A DNA stretch of 64,000 nt from the NCBI RefSeq assembly GCF_037911585.1, contig NZ_JBAJNS010000001.1:376001-440000 (forward strand), in the 5' to 3' direction. Position numbers and translations under genes: made by a program. The notes beneath the pieces are model-generated. The model saw only the letters and a program-made list of their open reading frames with translations. It searched no databases and was not told where the DNA came from. Shown piece after piece: positions 34,262 to 43,871 of the stretch (position 1 is its first letter; each line of letters starts with the position of its first letter). This DNA is from Streptomyces sp. GSL17-111 (GTDB lineage Bacteria > Actinomycetota > Actinomycetes > Streptomycetales > Streptomycetaceae).

Positions 34262-35260
34262 ATGGCGAGGTTGCGCGACATGCGCCGGGCCGTGGTGACC
34301 GGGGGTGCCGGGTTCATCGGCTCGCACCTGTGTGAACGCCTGCTGGAGGACGGGCTGCGGGTCCTGGCCGTGGACAACCTCCTCTCCGGCGACCGGCGGA
34401 ACCTCACCGCGCTGGAGGGCCGCCCCGGATTCCGGTTCCTGGAACGTGACATCTGTGCGCCCGGCGCGCTGGAGGACCTGCCCGGCGGCCCGTACGGGCT
34501 GGTGATGCACCTGGCGTGCCCGGCCTCGCCCGCCGACTACCTGCGGCTGCCGCTGGAGACGCTGGAGGCGGGCAGCAGTGGCACCCGCAACGCCCTGGAA
34601 CTCGCCCGCCGCGACGGCTCCCGGCTGCTGCTGGCCTCGACGTCCGAGGTGTACGGGGACCCGCAGGAGCACCCGCAGCGCGAGACGTACTGGGGGCACG
34701 TGAACCCGGTGGGGCCGCGCAGCGTCTACGACGAGGCCAAGCGGTTCGCGGAGGCGCTGGTCACCGCGCACCGGGGCGCGCGGGGCACGGACGCCGCCAT
34801 CGTGCGGATCTTCAACACCTACGGCCCGCGTATGCGGCCGGGGGACGGCCGGGCGGTGCCCACGTTCGTGCGCCAGGCGCTGGCCGGGGAGCCGCTGACC
34901 GTCGCGGGGGACGGCAGTCAGACCCGTTCCCTGTGCTACGTGGACGACACCGTGGAGGGCCTGGTGGCGCTGGCCGCCTCGGAGCTCGACGGCCCGGTGA
35001 ACATCGGCGGCGACGAGGAGATCTCCATCGCCGAACTGGCGCGCCGCATCATCGCCCTGACGGGCTCGCGCTCGCACATCTCCCACATCGGCCTGCCCGA
35101 CGACGACCCGGTGCGCCGGAGGCCGGACACGACGCTCGCCCGCGAAGGACTCGGCTGGGCTCCGCGGACGAGCTGGGAGCACGGTCTGAAGCGGACGGTG
35201 AGCTGGTTCGCCGAGCTGCCGGTTCCGCAGCCGCCCGCTCCCTCGCCGGCCGGGCGCTGA
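34262..35260 (+). CDS. UDP-glucuronate decarboxylase-like (UXS-type) SDR epimerase
   Basis: The 332-aa extended SDR has VTGGAGFIGSHLCERLL, the UXS-type HLACPASPADYL, STSEVYGDP, YDEAKR (Tyr-x-x-x-Lys) and FNTYGPRMRPGDGR. UXS enzymes make UDP-xylose from UDP-glucuronate. In this setting it may instead act on the heptose nucleotide, but it lacks the features I know of for the heptose epimerase HldD, so a sugar donor for the neighbouring glycosyltransferases is the better guess. The ATG has a GGAAGGAGAG site. Confidence 0.85.
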   Translation: MARLRDMRRAVVTGGAGFIGSHLCERLLEDGLRVLAVDNLLSGDRRNLTALEGRPGFRFLERDICAPGALEDLPGGPYGLVMHLACPASPADYLRLPLETLEAGSSGTRNALELARRDGSRLLLASTSEVYGDPQEHPQRETYWGHVNPVGPRSVYDEAKRFAEALVTAHRGARGTDAAIVRIFNTYGPRMRPGDGRAVPTFVRQALAGEPLTVAGDGSQTRSLCYVDDTVEGLVALAASELDGPVNIGGDEEISIAELARRIIALTGSRSHISHIGLPDDDPVRRRPDTTLAREGLGWAPRTSWEHGLKRTVSWFAELPVPQPPAPSPAGR

Positions 35261-35367
35261 GCGCGCGAGCCGCTTCAGGGCGTTTGGGAGCGCTGCCGAG
35301 GGTAACCACAGTGGCCCCGAGGGCCTCGGCTGCCCCATGAGCAACGCCGACCCCGCAGGAGGTTCGC

Positions 35368-37005
35368 ATGCGCATTCTCGGCGTCAACGCCGTCTTCCAC
35401 GATCCCGCCGCAGCTCTGGTGATCGACGGGACAACTGTGGCGGCTGCGGAGGAGGAACGATTCAGCCGACGCAAGCACGGCAAGCGCCCGGTCCCGTTCT
35501 CGGCCTGGGAGATGCCGGAGCAGGCGGCGGCCTGGTGCCTGGAACACGCCGGCCTCACGCCCGAGGACCTGGACGCCGTGGCCTTCTCCTACGACCCCGC
35601 GCTCGCCCTGCCCGCCCCCGAGATGGGGCTGGACGACCCGTGGGACGCGCTGCGCCAGACCTACGCCCGTGAGGCGCCCTTCTTCCTGGCCACCGCTCTG
35701 CCCGGCCTCGACCCGGCCCTCGTGCGGTTCGTGCCGCACCACGTCGCGCATGCCGCCTCCTGCGGGATCGCCGGTCCGCACCGCGACAACGCGGTCCTCG
35801 TCCTCGACGGGCGTGGCGAGGCGTCCTCCCACCTCTCCGGCCGCTACCGCGACGGCGCCCTGGAGGTGCTGGCGGGGCAACGGCTCCCGCACTCCCTGGG
35901 CCTGGTCTACGAGGAGCTGACGGCCCACCTGGGCTTCCTGCGCTCCAGCGACGAGTACAAGGTCATGGCCCTCGCCTCCTACGGCAAACCGCGCTTCCTG
36001 CCGCAGCTGCGGGAGTGGGTGCACGGCACGGACGACGGCGGGTTCCGCGCCCACGGCATCGACTGGGCCGCGCTCGCCCCGGCCCGGCCCCCGGGCACCG
36101 AGTGGACCGAGGACCACGCCGACCTGGCCGCCAGCGCGCAGGCCTGCCTGGAGGAGACGCTGCTCGACCTGGTGCGCTGGCTGCACGCCCACGGCGGGGG
36201 CCGGCACCTGACCCTCGCGGGCGGCGTCGCGCTCAACTGCGTGGCCAACGCCCGGATCGCGGCCGAGGGCCCCTACGAGGACGTGTGGGTGCAGCCGGCC
36301 GCCGGGGACGCGGGCACCGCGCTGGGCGCGGCCCTGCACCTCGCCACCGAGCGGGGCGACCCCTGTGCCCCGATGCCCGGCGCCGACCTCGGCCGGGGCT
36401 GGAGCGAGGAGGAGCTGGCGGCCCGGCTCGCCGAGGCGGGCGTCCCCTACGACCGGCCCGAGGACATCGCCGAGGCCGCCGCGGAGGTGCTCGCGGGCAA
36501 CGAGATCGTCGCGTGGTTCCAGGGACGCAGCGAGTTCGGGCCCCGGGCCCTGGGCCACCGCTCGCTGCTCGCCCATCCCGGGCGGGCGGAGAACCTGGAC
36601 CGGCTCAACCGGGTCAAGGGGCGGGAGGAGTTCCGCCCGGTGGCCCCGATGGTCGCCGAGCACCGGGCCGCCGAGCTGTTCCGGGGTCAGCTGCCCAGCC
36701 CCTACATGCTGTTCACGCACGAGGTGGCGGAGGAGTGGCGGGAGCGCATCCCCGCCGTCGTCCACGTGGACGGCACCGCCCGCATCCAGACCGTCGGCGC
36801 CGACAGCGACCCCCTGACCGCGCGGCTGCTCGCGGCGTTCGAACGGCGGACCGGGCTGCCCACCGTCGTCAACACCAGCCTCAACACGGCCGGGCGGCCC
36901 ATGGTCGACAGCCCGCGCGACGCGCTGGAGTGCTTCGGGTCCTCCCCGGTGGACCTGCTGGCCCTCGGACCGTTCGCGGTGCGCAGGGGGGCGGTCTTCG
37001 CATGA
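35368..37005 (+). CDS. Carbamoyltransferase (NodU/CmcH family)
   Basis: The 545-aa enzyme has the N-terminal Kae1-like domain (NAVFHDPAAALVIDGT, EEERFSRRKHGKRP), the HHVAHAAS metal motif and the C-terminal GRSEFGPRALGHRSLLAHP of the NodU/CmcH family, which move carbamoyl groups from carbamoyl phosphate via carbamoyl-AMP to sugar hydroxyls or antibiotic alcohols. It opens the long operon of overlapping genes (to 46828) and its ATGA joins the next glycosyltransferase. It suggests that the glycan product is carbamoylated. Confidence 0.93.
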   Translation: MRILGVNAVFHDPAAALVIDGTTVAAAEEERFSRRKHGKRPVPFSAWEMPEQAAAWCLEHAGLTPEDLDAVAFSYDPALALPAPEMGLDDPWDALRQTYAREAPFFLATALPGLDPALVRFVPHHVAHAASCGIAGPHRDNAVLVLDGRGEASSHLSGRYRDGALEVLAGQRLPHSLGLVYEELTAHLGFLRSSDEYKVMALASYGKPRFLPQLREWVHGTDDGGFRAHGIDWAALAPARPPGTEWTEDHADLAASAQACLEETLLDLVRWLHAHGGGRHLTLAGGVALNCVANARIAAEGPYEDVWVQPAAGDAGTALGAALHLATERGDPCAPMPGADLGRGWSEEELAARLAEAGVPYDRPEDIAEAAAEVLAGNEIVAWFQGRSEFGPRALGHRSLLAHPGRAENLDRLNRVKGREEFRPVAPMVAEHRAAELFRGQLPSPYMLFTHEVAEEWRERIPAVVHVDGTARIQTVGADSDPLTARLLAAFERRTGLPTVVNTSLNTAGRPMVDSPRDALECFGSSPVDLLALGPFAVRRGAVFA

Positions 37006-38060
37006 GCCGCCGACAGAGGTCGACGACGGCGCGGGGCGTCGCGTACGCGGTCGTGATCCCGACGGTCGGACGGCCGTGCCTGCGGGAGTGCCTGCGCGCC
37101 CTGGCCGACGCCACCGGCCCGGAGCCGGTGCGGATCGTCGTCGTGGACGACCGCCCCGGTCCCCCGCGCGGGGGCCCGGTACGCCCCGGCGCCGACCTGC
37201 CCCTGGACGCCCTCGGGCCGCTGCGCGGACGCGTGAGCGTCCTGCGGACCCGGGGACGCGGCCCGGCCGGGGCGCGCAACGCGGGTCTGCGGGCCGTCGG
37301 CGACGTGCCGTGGACGGTCTTCCTCGACGACGACGTCCGGGTCGGCCCCGACTGGCGCGAGCGGCTCCGCGCGGACCTCACCGCCGCCTCCCCCACGACC
37401 GCGGGCGTCCAGGGCGTCCTGGAGGTCCCGCTGCCGTCCGGACGCCGCCCCACCGACTGGGAGCGCAACACCGCCGGGCTGGAGACGGCGCGCTGGGCCA
37501 CCGCGGACATGGCCTTCCGCACGGCGGCGCTCGCCTCGGTGAACGGCTTCGACGAACGCTTCCCCCGGGCCTTCCGCGAGGACGCCGACCTGGCACTGCG
37601 GCTCCAGGCGGCGGGCCACGACCTCACGTCGGGCACCCGCCGTACCCGGCACCCGGTGCGCCCCGCCGACCCCTGGGTGTCCGTCAAGGCGCAGCGGGGC
37701 AACGCGGACGACGCCCTGATGTGCGCCGTGCACGGCCCGGACTGGTGGCGGCGGGCCGCCGCCCCGCGCGGCCGCATCCGCCGACACGCGGCGGTCGCCG
37801 CCTGCGGGCTGGCGGCACTGGCGCTCGGCCTGTCCGGACGGCGGCGGGCGGCGGCGCTCGCGGGCACCGGCTGGCTGGTGGGGACCGCCGAGTTCGCGGG
37901 CGCCCGCATCGCGCCGGGCCCGCGCACGGCCGGGGAGATCGCGACGATGCTCGTCACGAGCGTGCTCATCCCACCGCTGGCCGTCTACCACCGGCTGGCC
38001 GGGGAGGTGCGCCACCGGGCGGCGCCCCGGCCGCCCCGGCGAGGGGAGGCACGACGATGA
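37002..38060 (+). CDS. Glycosyltransferase family 2 (membrane-anchored)
   Basis: The 352-aa GT2 has AVVIPTVGRPCLRECL, RGPAGARNAGLRAVG, FLDDDVRVGPDW (DxD) and the acceptor-region FREDADLALRLQ. The C-terminal part has two hydrophobic stretches (CGLAALALGL and LAGTGWLVGTAEFAGA) and a re-entrant end, so it is probably membrane-attached. It overlaps both neighbours by 4 bp and belongs to the glycan operon. Confidence 0.9.
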   Translation: MSRRQRSTTARGVAYAVVIPTVGRPCLRECLRALADATGPEPVRIVVVDDRPGPPRGGPVRPGADLPLDALGPLRGRVSVLRTRGRGPAGARNAGLRAVGDVPWTVFLDDDVRVGPDWRERLRADLTAASPTTAGVQGVLEVPLPSGRRPTDWERNTAGLETARWATADMAFRTAALASVNGFDERFPRAFREDADLALRLQAAGHDLTSGTRRTRHPVRPADPWVSVKAQRGNADDALMCAVHGPDWWRRAAAPRGRIRRHAAVAACGLAALALGLSGRRRAAALAGTGWLVGTAEFAGARIAPGPRTAGEIATMLVTSVLIPPLAVYHRLAGEVRHRAAPRPPRRGEARR

Positions 38061-38593
38061 GCGGCGAGGCGACGCGTGTGCGCGCGGTCCTCTTCGACCG
38101 GGACGGCACCCTGGTGGCGGACGTCCCCGGCAACACCGACTGGCGCCGGGTCGAGCCCATGCCGACCGCGCGGGAGGCCCTGGAGCGGGTGCGGACCTCC
38201 GGACTGCGGACGGCGGTGGTGACCAACCAGTCGGCCCTCGGACGCGGTCAGCTGCGGTGGCCGGAACTGCGCCGCATCAACGCGCGGGTGGAGGAACTGC
38301 TCGGCCCGCTGGACGCCTGGGTCGTCTGCCCGCACGACCGCGACTTCGGCTGCCGCTGCCGCAAGCCCCGGCCCGGGCTGGTGATCGAGGCCGCCCGGCG
38401 GCTGGGCGTGCGTCCGCAGGAGTGCGCCGTCATCGGCGACATCGGCTCCGACATGGACGCCGCCCGCGCGGCCGGCGCCCTGTCCGTCCTGGTGCCCACG
38501 CCGCAGACGCTGGCCGACGAGGTGGCCGCCGCGCCGCTGGTGGCGCCCGACCTGCTCACCGCCGTCCGCGCCGTCCTGGGCGGCCGGCCGTGA
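38057..38593 (+). CDS. gmhB: D-glycero-D-manno-heptose 1,7-bisphosphate phosphatase-like HAD protein
   Basis: The 178-aa HAD phosphatase has LFDRDGTLV, TNQSALGRGQLRW and CRKPRPGLV, the GDIGSDMDAA loop, and the zinc ligands CPHDRDFGCRC that mark GmhB-type enzymes. With the GmhA and HldE homologues in the same operon it completes the phosphatase step to D-heptose 1-phosphate. Some family members act on histidinol phosphate, but the operon argues for heptose. Overlaps are 4 bp on both sides. Confidence 0.88.
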   Translation: MSGEATRVRAVLFDRDGTLVADVPGNTDWRRVEPMPTAREALERVRTSGLRTAVVTNQSALGRGQLRWPELRRINARVEELLGPLDAWVVCPHDRDFGCRCRKPRPGLVIEAARRLGVRPQECAVIGDIGSDMDAARAAGALSVLVPTPQTLADEVAAAPLVAPDLLTAVRAVLGGRP

Positions 38594-39615
38594 GGGCACT
38601 GGTGGCCCGCGTCGACAGCTTCGGCGACGTGCTGCTGGCCGGTCCCGCCGTCCGGGCGGTGGCCGGGTCGGCGGAGCACGTGACGTTCCTGTGCGGGCCG
38701 CGCGGCGAGGCGGCGGCGCGGCTGCTGCCCGGCGTCGACGACGTCCTGGTGTGGGAGGCGCCCTGGGCGGGCCCCGAGGCGCTGCCCGTGGAGCCGGACG
38801 ACATCGCCGCCGTCGTCGCCGACCTGGGCGAACGCCGCTGCGACACCGCGCTGGTGCTCGCCTCCGCCCACCAGAGCCCGCTCCCGACGGCCCTGGTGCT
38901 GCGGCTGGCCGGCGTCGCCCGCGTCGCCGCCGACAGCGTCCACTACCCCGGCGGTCTGCTGGACGTCCGCCACCGGCGCGACCCCGGCCACCACGAGGCG
39001 CGGGCGGCTCTCGCCCTCGCCGAGGCGGCCGGTTTCACCCTGCCGGAGGGCGACGACGGCGCGCTGCGGGTCCGTCCGCCCTCGGCGGCGGCCCGGGAGG
39101 CGGCCGCCCGGCTGACGGGCGACGGGCCCTACGTCGTCGTGCACCCCGGGGCCAGCGCGCCCGCCCGGTGCTGGCAGAGCGGACGGTTCACCGAGACGGC
39201 GCGGCTCCTGGCCGGCGCCGGGCACCGCGTCGTGGTGACCGGCTCCGCCGGGGAGCGCGCGCTGACGGCCGCCGTGGCCGGCGCCCACGCGGCCGACCTG
39301 GGCGGGCGCACGGACGCCCCGGTCCTCGCCGCCGTCCTGGCGGGCGCGCGGGCCGTCGTCGTCGGCAACACCGGGCCGGCCCACCTGGCCGCCGCCGTGG
39401 GGACGCCCGTCGTCTCGCTGTTCGCGCCCGTGGTCCCCGCCGCGCGGTGGGGCCCGTACCGGGTGCCGCACGTGCTGCTGGGCGACCAACTCGCCCCGTG
39501 CGCGGGGAGCCGGGCCCGGGAGTGCCCCGTGCCGGGCCACCCCTGCCTGGGCGACGTGACGGCCGTCGACGCCGTCGGAGCCGTGGACAAGCTGCTGAAG
39601 GAGAGCACCGCGTGA
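38590..39615 (+). CDS. GT9 (heptosyltransferase-like) glycosyltransferase 1
   Basis: The 341-aa protein is a GT9-family enzyme (the ADP-heptose:LPS heptosyltransferase family): RVDSFGDVLLAGPAVRAVA at the N-terminus, VVHPGASAPARCWQSGRF, and the donor-binding GNTGPAHLAAAVGTPVVSLF. GTG 38590 overlaps the GmhB stop. Heptose donors come from the same operon, so it likely transfers heptose in a wall or surface glycan. Confidence 0.88.
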   Translation: MRALVARVDSFGDVLLAGPAVRAVAGSAEHVTFLCGPRGEAAARLLPGVDDVLVWEAPWAGPEALPVEPDDIAAVVADLGERRCDTALVLASAHQSPLPTALVLRLAGVARVAADSVHYPGGLLDVRHRRDPGHHEARAALALAEAAGFTLPEGDDGALRVRPPSAAAREAAARLTGDGPYVVVHPGASAPARCWQSGRFTETARLLAGAGHRVVVTGSAGERALTAAVAGAHAADLGGRTDAPVLAAVLAGARAVVVGNTGPAHLAAAVGTPVVSLFAPVVPAARWGPYRVPHVLLGDQLAPCAGSRARECPVPGHPCLGDVTAVDAVGAVDKLLKESTA

Positions 39616-40574
39616 GGATTCTGCTGTGGCACGTGCACGGCTCGTGGACGACGTCGTTCGTGCAGGGCCCGCACACCTACCTGCTCCCCGTCCTCCCGGG
39701 CCGCGGGGAGGACGGCCGGGGCCGGGCGCGCACGTGGGACTGGCCGCCGGGAGCCGTCGAGCTGACCCCGGAACAACTGCGCGGGACGGACGTCGACCTC
39801 GTCATCCTGCAGCGCCCGCACGAGGCGGAGCTGGCGACCCGCTGGCTGGGACGCCGGCCGGGGCGGGACGTCCCGGTGGTGTACCTGGAGCACAGCACGC
39901 CGCTGCGCGACGTGCCCGACACGGTGCACCCGGCGGCGCGGATCCCGAACTGCACGCTGGTGCACGTCACCCACTTCAACCGGCTCTTCTGGGACGCCGG
40001 CCGGGCGCCGACCACCGTCATCGAGCACGGCGTGCTCGACCCCGGCCCGCTCTACACGGGCACCGAGGCCAGAGCGGCCGTCGCCATCAACGAGCCGCTG
40101 CGCCGGGGCCGCGTCACGGGGACCGACCTGCTCCCCCACTTCGCCAGCGCGGCGCCGCTGGACGTGTTCGGCATGGGCACCGACGGACTCGCCGAACACC
40201 TCGGACTGCCCGGGGAGCGGCTGCGCACCCGCGAGCTCCAGCAGCAGGAGCTGCACCGGGCGATGGCCACACGACGGCTCTACCTGCACCCGTTCCGCTG
40301 GACGTCGCTCGGCCTGGCGCTCCTGGAGGCGATGTACCTGGGCATGCCCGTGGTCGCGCTGGACACCACCGAGACGGCCGAGGCCGTCCCGCCGGGCGCG
40401 GGCGTGGTGTCCAACCGGCCGGACGTCCTCGCGGAGGCCGTGCGCACGTTCGTCGCCGAACCGGAACACGCCCGGGCGGTCGGCGCCGAGGCCCGTGCGG
40501 CGGTGAGCGCGCGCTACGGCGTCGACCGCTTCCTGGACGACTGGGACCGGCTCACGAAGGAGGTGACGCGATGA
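39612..40574 (+). CDS. Glycosyltransferase (GT-B type, uncertain family)
   Basis: The 320-aa protein begins MRILLWHVHGSWTTSFVQGP and has VVYLEHSTPLRD, VHVTHFNRLFWDAGRAPTTV and a C-terminal donor-site region (FRWTSLGLALLEAMYLGMPV with the E-x7-E-type motif), indicating a GT-B fold. It is like GT4 or spore-maturation CgeB-like enzymes but shorter than most. The GTG start overlaps the GT9 stop. Acceptor and donor are unknown. Confidence 0.8.
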   Translation: MRILLWHVHGSWTTSFVQGPHTYLLPVLPGRGEDGRGRARTWDWPPGAVELTPEQLRGTDVDLVILQRPHEAELATRWLGRRPGRDVPVVYLEHSTPLRDVPDTVHPAARIPNCTLVHVTHFNRLFWDAGRAPTTVIEHGVLDPGPLYTGTEARAAVAINEPLRRGRVTGTDLLPHFASAAPLDVFGMGTDGLAEHLGLPGERLRTRELQQQELHRAMATRRLYLHPFRWTSLGLALLEAMYLGMPVVALDTTETAEAVPPGAGVVSNRPDVLAEAVRTFVAEPEHARAVGAEARAAVSARYGVDRFLDDWDRLTKEVTR

Positions 40575-41791
40575 GGATCGCCATGGTGTCGGAACACGCG
40601 AGCCCGCTCGCGGTACTCGGCGGGCCCGACGCGGGAGGGCAGAACGTCTACGTGGCCCAGCTGTCGCGGGCGCTGGCACGGCGGGGCCACCAGGTCACCG
40701 TTCACACCCGCCGGGACGCGCCGGGCCTGCCCGACCGGACCGCCCTCGCCCCCGGCGTGACGGTCGAACACGTCCCGGCCGGCCCGGCCGAGCCGCTGCC
40801 GAAGGACGAGCTGTACCCGTGCATGGGGGAGTTCGGCGCCCACCTGGCCCGGTCCTGGTCCGCCGCACCGCCGGACGTGGCGCACGCCCACTTCTGGATG
40901 TCCGGGCTGGCGGCGCTGGACGGGGCGCGGCCGCACGGCGTCCCGGTGGTGCAGACGTTCCACGCGCTCGGCACCGTCAAGCGGCGGCACCAGGGCGAGC
41001 GGGACACCAGCCCCGCCCGACGCGTCGCCACCGAGCGCCGGATCGCGCTGGCGGCCGCACGGGTCCTGGCCACGTGCGGCGACGAGGTGGCGGAGCTGTC
41101 CGCCATGGGGGTGCCGCCCGGGCACACCACCGTCGTGCCCTGCGGGGTGGACACCGACGAGTTCACCCCGCGGGTCGCACCCGCCGCCGACCCGCCGCGC
41201 CGGCACCCCCACCGCCTGCTGGCGGCCGGACGGCTGGTCCCGCGCAAGGGGTTCGACGTCGCGATCCGCGCACTCGCCGCCGTCCCGGGGACCGAGCTGC
41301 TCATCGCGGGCGGACCCGACGCGGCCCTGCTGGCCGCCGACGACGAAGCGGCCCGGCTGCTGGCCGTGGCCGGGGAGCACGGCGTCGCCGACCGGGTGCG
41401 GCTGCTCGGCGCCGTGGGCCACGAACGGATGCCCTCCCTCGTCCGCAGCACCGACCTGATGCTGGCGACGCCGGCCTACGAACCCTTCGGCATCGTCCCG
41501 TTGGAGGCGATGGCGTCCGGGGTGCCGGTGGTGGCCACGGGGGTGGGCGGACAGCTCGACTCCGTGGCCGACCGGGTGACCGGGCGGCTCGTCCCGCCCG
41601 GCGACCCCGCCGCGCTGGCCGACGCCGTACGCGGGCTCCTCACCTCCGGGCAGGTCCGCGCGGCCTACGGCGCCGCCGGCCGCCGCCGGGCCCTGGACCG
41701 GTTCTCCTGGAGCCGCGTCGCCGAACGCGTGGAGCACGTGTACGCGAAGGTGACGGCAGGTCACCGCGTCCCGACGGGGGTGGTCCGATGA
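40571..41791 (+). CDS. Glycosyltransferase family 4 (MshA / sucrose-phosphate-synthase-like)
   Basis: The 406-aa GT4 begins MRIAMVSEHASPLAVLGGPD and has AGGQNVYVAQLSRALARRGH, VPCGVDTDEFTP, RLVPRKGFDVAIRALA and the catalytic YEPFGIVPLEAMASGVPVVA. The MshA-like start suggests a GlcNAc- or hexose-type donor. It follows immediately on the previous gene (4-bp overlap) and precedes gmhA, so it contributes to the same product. Confidence 0.92.
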   Translation: MRIAMVSEHASPLAVLGGPDAGGQNVYVAQLSRALARRGHQVTVHTRRDAPGLPDRTALAPGVTVEHVPAGPAEPLPKDELYPCMGEFGAHLARSWSAAPPDVAHAHFWMSGLAALDGARPHGVPVVQTFHALGTVKRRHQGERDTSPARRVATERRIALAAARVLATCGDEVAELSAMGVPPGHTTVVPCGVDTDEFTPRVAPAADPPRRHPHRLLAAGRLVPRKGFDVAIRALAAVPGTELLIAGGPDAALLAADDEAARLLAVAGEHGVADRVRLLGAVGHERMPSLVRSTDLMLATPAYEPFGIVPLEAMASGVPVVATGVGGQLDSVADRVTGRLVPPGDPAALADAVRGLLTSGQVRAAYGAAGRRRALDRFSWSRVAERVEHVYAKVTAGHRVPTGVVR

Positions 41792-42393
41792 CCTTCGCCA
41801 CGACATCGGTCAGCACCCACTGCGACGAACTGCGCCACGCCCTCCTCGACCTGCGGCGCTCGGCCGACGTGGCCCAGCGCTGGGGCGAACGGCTCGCCGA
41901 GGTGCTGCACGGCGGCGGACGCCTGCTCGTCGCGGGCAACGGCGGCAGCGCCGCGCAGGCCCAGCACCTGAGCGCCGAGCTGGTGGGACGCTACCGGGAG
42001 GACCGCCCGCCGTTCTCCGCGCTGGCCCTGCACGCCGACACCTCCAGCACGACCGCGATCGCCAACGACTACGGCGTGGCCGAGGTGTTCGCCCGGCAGG
42101 TACGGGCGCACGGGCGCCCCGGCGACGTCCTCATGCTGCTCTCCACCAGCGGCGCCAGCGCCAACCTGCTCACCGCCGCCGACGCCGGACGGCAGGCCGG
42201 CCTGGCCGTCTGGGGCCTGACCGGACCGGAACCCAACCCGCTGGCCGCCGGGAGCGACGAGGCGCTGTGCGTGGCCGCCGCCACCGCCGCCACCGTGCAG
42301 GAGTGCCACCTGGTCGTGGTCCACATGGTCTGCGCGGCCTTCGACGCCGCGCTGCCCGGCCTCGCGCCCGGGCGGGACGGCGGCCCGCGATGA
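41788..42393 (+). CDS. gmhA: D-sedoheptulose 7-phosphate isomerase-like SIS protein
   Basis: The 201-aa SIS-domain protein has GNGGSAAQAQHLSAELVGRY with the GmhA catalytic Glu, LSTSGASANLL and the C-terminal VQECHLVVVHMVCAAFD, close to GmhA which turns sedoheptulose 7-phosphate into D-glycero-D-manno-heptose 7-phosphate. Length is typical (about 190-200 aa). It lies just before hldE with a 4-bp overlap. Confidence 0.92.
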   Translation: MTFATTSVSTHCDELRHALLDLRRSADVAQRWGERLAEVLHGGGRLLVAGNGGSAAQAQHLSAELVGRYREDRPPFSALALHADTSSTTAIANDYGVAEVFARQVRAHGRPGDVLMLLSTSGASANLLTAADAGRQAGLAVWGLTGPEPNPLAAGSDEALCVAAATAATVQECHLVVVHMVCAAFDAALPGLAPGRDGGPR

Positions 42394-43871
42394 CCGGGAC
42401 GACCGCACCCCGGTCGGGGCACGCCCCACGCCACGGCGACGGAGCCGGGGCCCCCGGGACGCCCCTGGTGGTCGTCGGGGACGCGCTGCTGGACCGCGAC
42501 CTGACCGGCCGGGCGGACCGGCTGGCCCCGGACGCCCCCGTCCCCGTGGTGGACGGCTGCGAGGAGCGGCTGCGGCCCGGCGGCGCCGCCCTCGCCGCCT
42601 ACCTGGCGGCCCTCTCCGGACGGGAGGTGACCCTCGTGACGGCGGTGGGCGACGACGCCGCCAGCACCCGGCTGCTGGAGTTGCTCGACCCCTGGGTCAC
42701 CGTCGTCCCGCTCACCCTGACCGGCACGCTCCCCGAGAAGACCCGGGTGCTCGCCGAGGGGCGGGTCATGCTGCGGCTGGACCGGGGCGACGGCCGTGCC
42801 ACGGGCGTCACCCCGGCGGCGCGCCGCGCCGTCGCCGGAGCCGGGGCGCTGCTGGTGGCCGACTACGGCCGGGGCGCCGCCGAGGTGCTGCGCGGACCGC
42901 TCGCACAACGGGCGGCGCGGGTACCTCTGGTCTGGGACCCGCACCCGCGCGGCGGCCCGCCGGTGCCCGGAGCCCGGCTCGTCACCCCCACCGCCGGTGA
43001 GGCGCGGCACTTCGCGGCGCGGCTGCCGGACGCCACGGGCTCGTCGGCCGACGGCCTGGGGGCCGTCATGGACCACGCACGGGCCCTGGTCCGCGCGTGG
43101 CGGGCCGGCGCGGTCGCGGTGACGCTCGGCGCCGACGGGGCCCTGCTGTCGTTCGGCGACCATCCGCTGCTCGTCCCCGCTCCGGCCCGGCACGGCGGCG
43201 ACTCCTGCGGCGCGGGCGACCGGTTCGCGGCGAGCGCCGCCGGGCTGCTGGCCGACGGCGCCCTGCCCGAGGAGGCCGTGCGGGGCGCGGTCGCGGCGGC
43301 CACCGGCTTCGTCGCGGCGGGCGGTGCCGGAGCCCTCTCGACGACCGCCTCCCCGGGCGGCCGACGGCCCTCGGCCGCGCCCCGGCCGGAGGGACCGGCT
43401 CCGGACGCCGCCGAGGAGGTGATCCGCGGCGTCCGCGCGGCGGGCGGGACGGTCGTCGCCACGGGGGGCTGCTTCGACCTGCTGCACGCCGGGCACGTGG
43501 GCCTCCTCCAGGCGGCCCGCGCCACCGGGGACTGCCTGGTCGTGTGCGTCAACTCCGACGACTCCGTGCGGCGCCGCAAGGGGCCGGGGAGGCCCATCAC
43601 ACCGCTGAGCGACCGGGTACGGGTGCTGCGGGCGCTCGGCTGCGTGGACGCCGTCGCCGTCTTCGACGAGGACACGCCCGAGCGGCTGCTGGACGTCCTG
43701 CGTCCGGACATCTGGGTCAAGGGCGGCGACTACGCCCGCGCGGAGCTGCCGGAGGCCCGGCTGCTCAAGGAGTGGGGCGGCGAGGTCGTCCTCCTGCCCT
43801 ACCTGGACGGCCGGTCCAGCACGAGGATCGCGGCCCGGGCCGCCGTGTCGGCGGGCGGGGGGACGCCGTGA
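42390..43871 (+). CDS. hldE: Bifunctional heptose 7-phosphate kinase / heptose 1-phosphate adenylyltransferase-like protein
   Basis: The 493-aa fusion has an N-terminal PfkB-family kinase (VVVGDALLDRDLTGRADR, DYGRGAAEVL, and GDSCGAGDRFAASAA near residue 270) and, after a Pro/Ala linker, a cytidylyltransferase-like domain (ATGGCFDLLHAGHVGLLQAA near residue 355, then RRKGPGRPITPLSDRV and DIWVKGGDY). This is HldE/RfaE architecture. With GmhA and GmhB it makes nucleotide-activated D-beta-D-heptose. The kinase motif has GAGDRF where GAGDTF is usual. Nucleotide preference (ATP or GTP) is not visible. Confidence 0.92.
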   Translation: MTGTTAPRSGHAPRHGDGAGAPGTPLVVVGDALLDRDLTGRADRLAPDAPVPVVDGCEERLRPGGAALAAYLAALSGREVTLVTAVGDDAASTRLLELLDPWVTVVPLTLTGTLPEKTRVLAEGRVMLRLDRGDGRATGVTPAARRAVAGAGALLVADYGRGAAEVLRGPLAQRAARVPLVWDPHPRGGPPVPGARLVTPTAGEARHFAARLPDATGSSADGLGAVMDHARALVRAWRAGAVAVTLGADGALLSFGDHPLLVPAPARHGGDSCGAGDRFAASAAGLLADGALPEEAVRGAVAAATGFVAAGGAGALSTTASPGGRRPSAAPRPEGPAPDAAEEVIRGVRAAGGTVVATGGCFDLLHAGHVGLLQAARATGDCLVVCVNSDDSVRRRKGPGRPITPLSDRVRVLRALGCVDAVAVFDEDTPERLLDVLRPDIWVKGGDYARAELPEARLLKEWGGEVVLLPYLDGRSSTRIAARAAVSAGGGTP

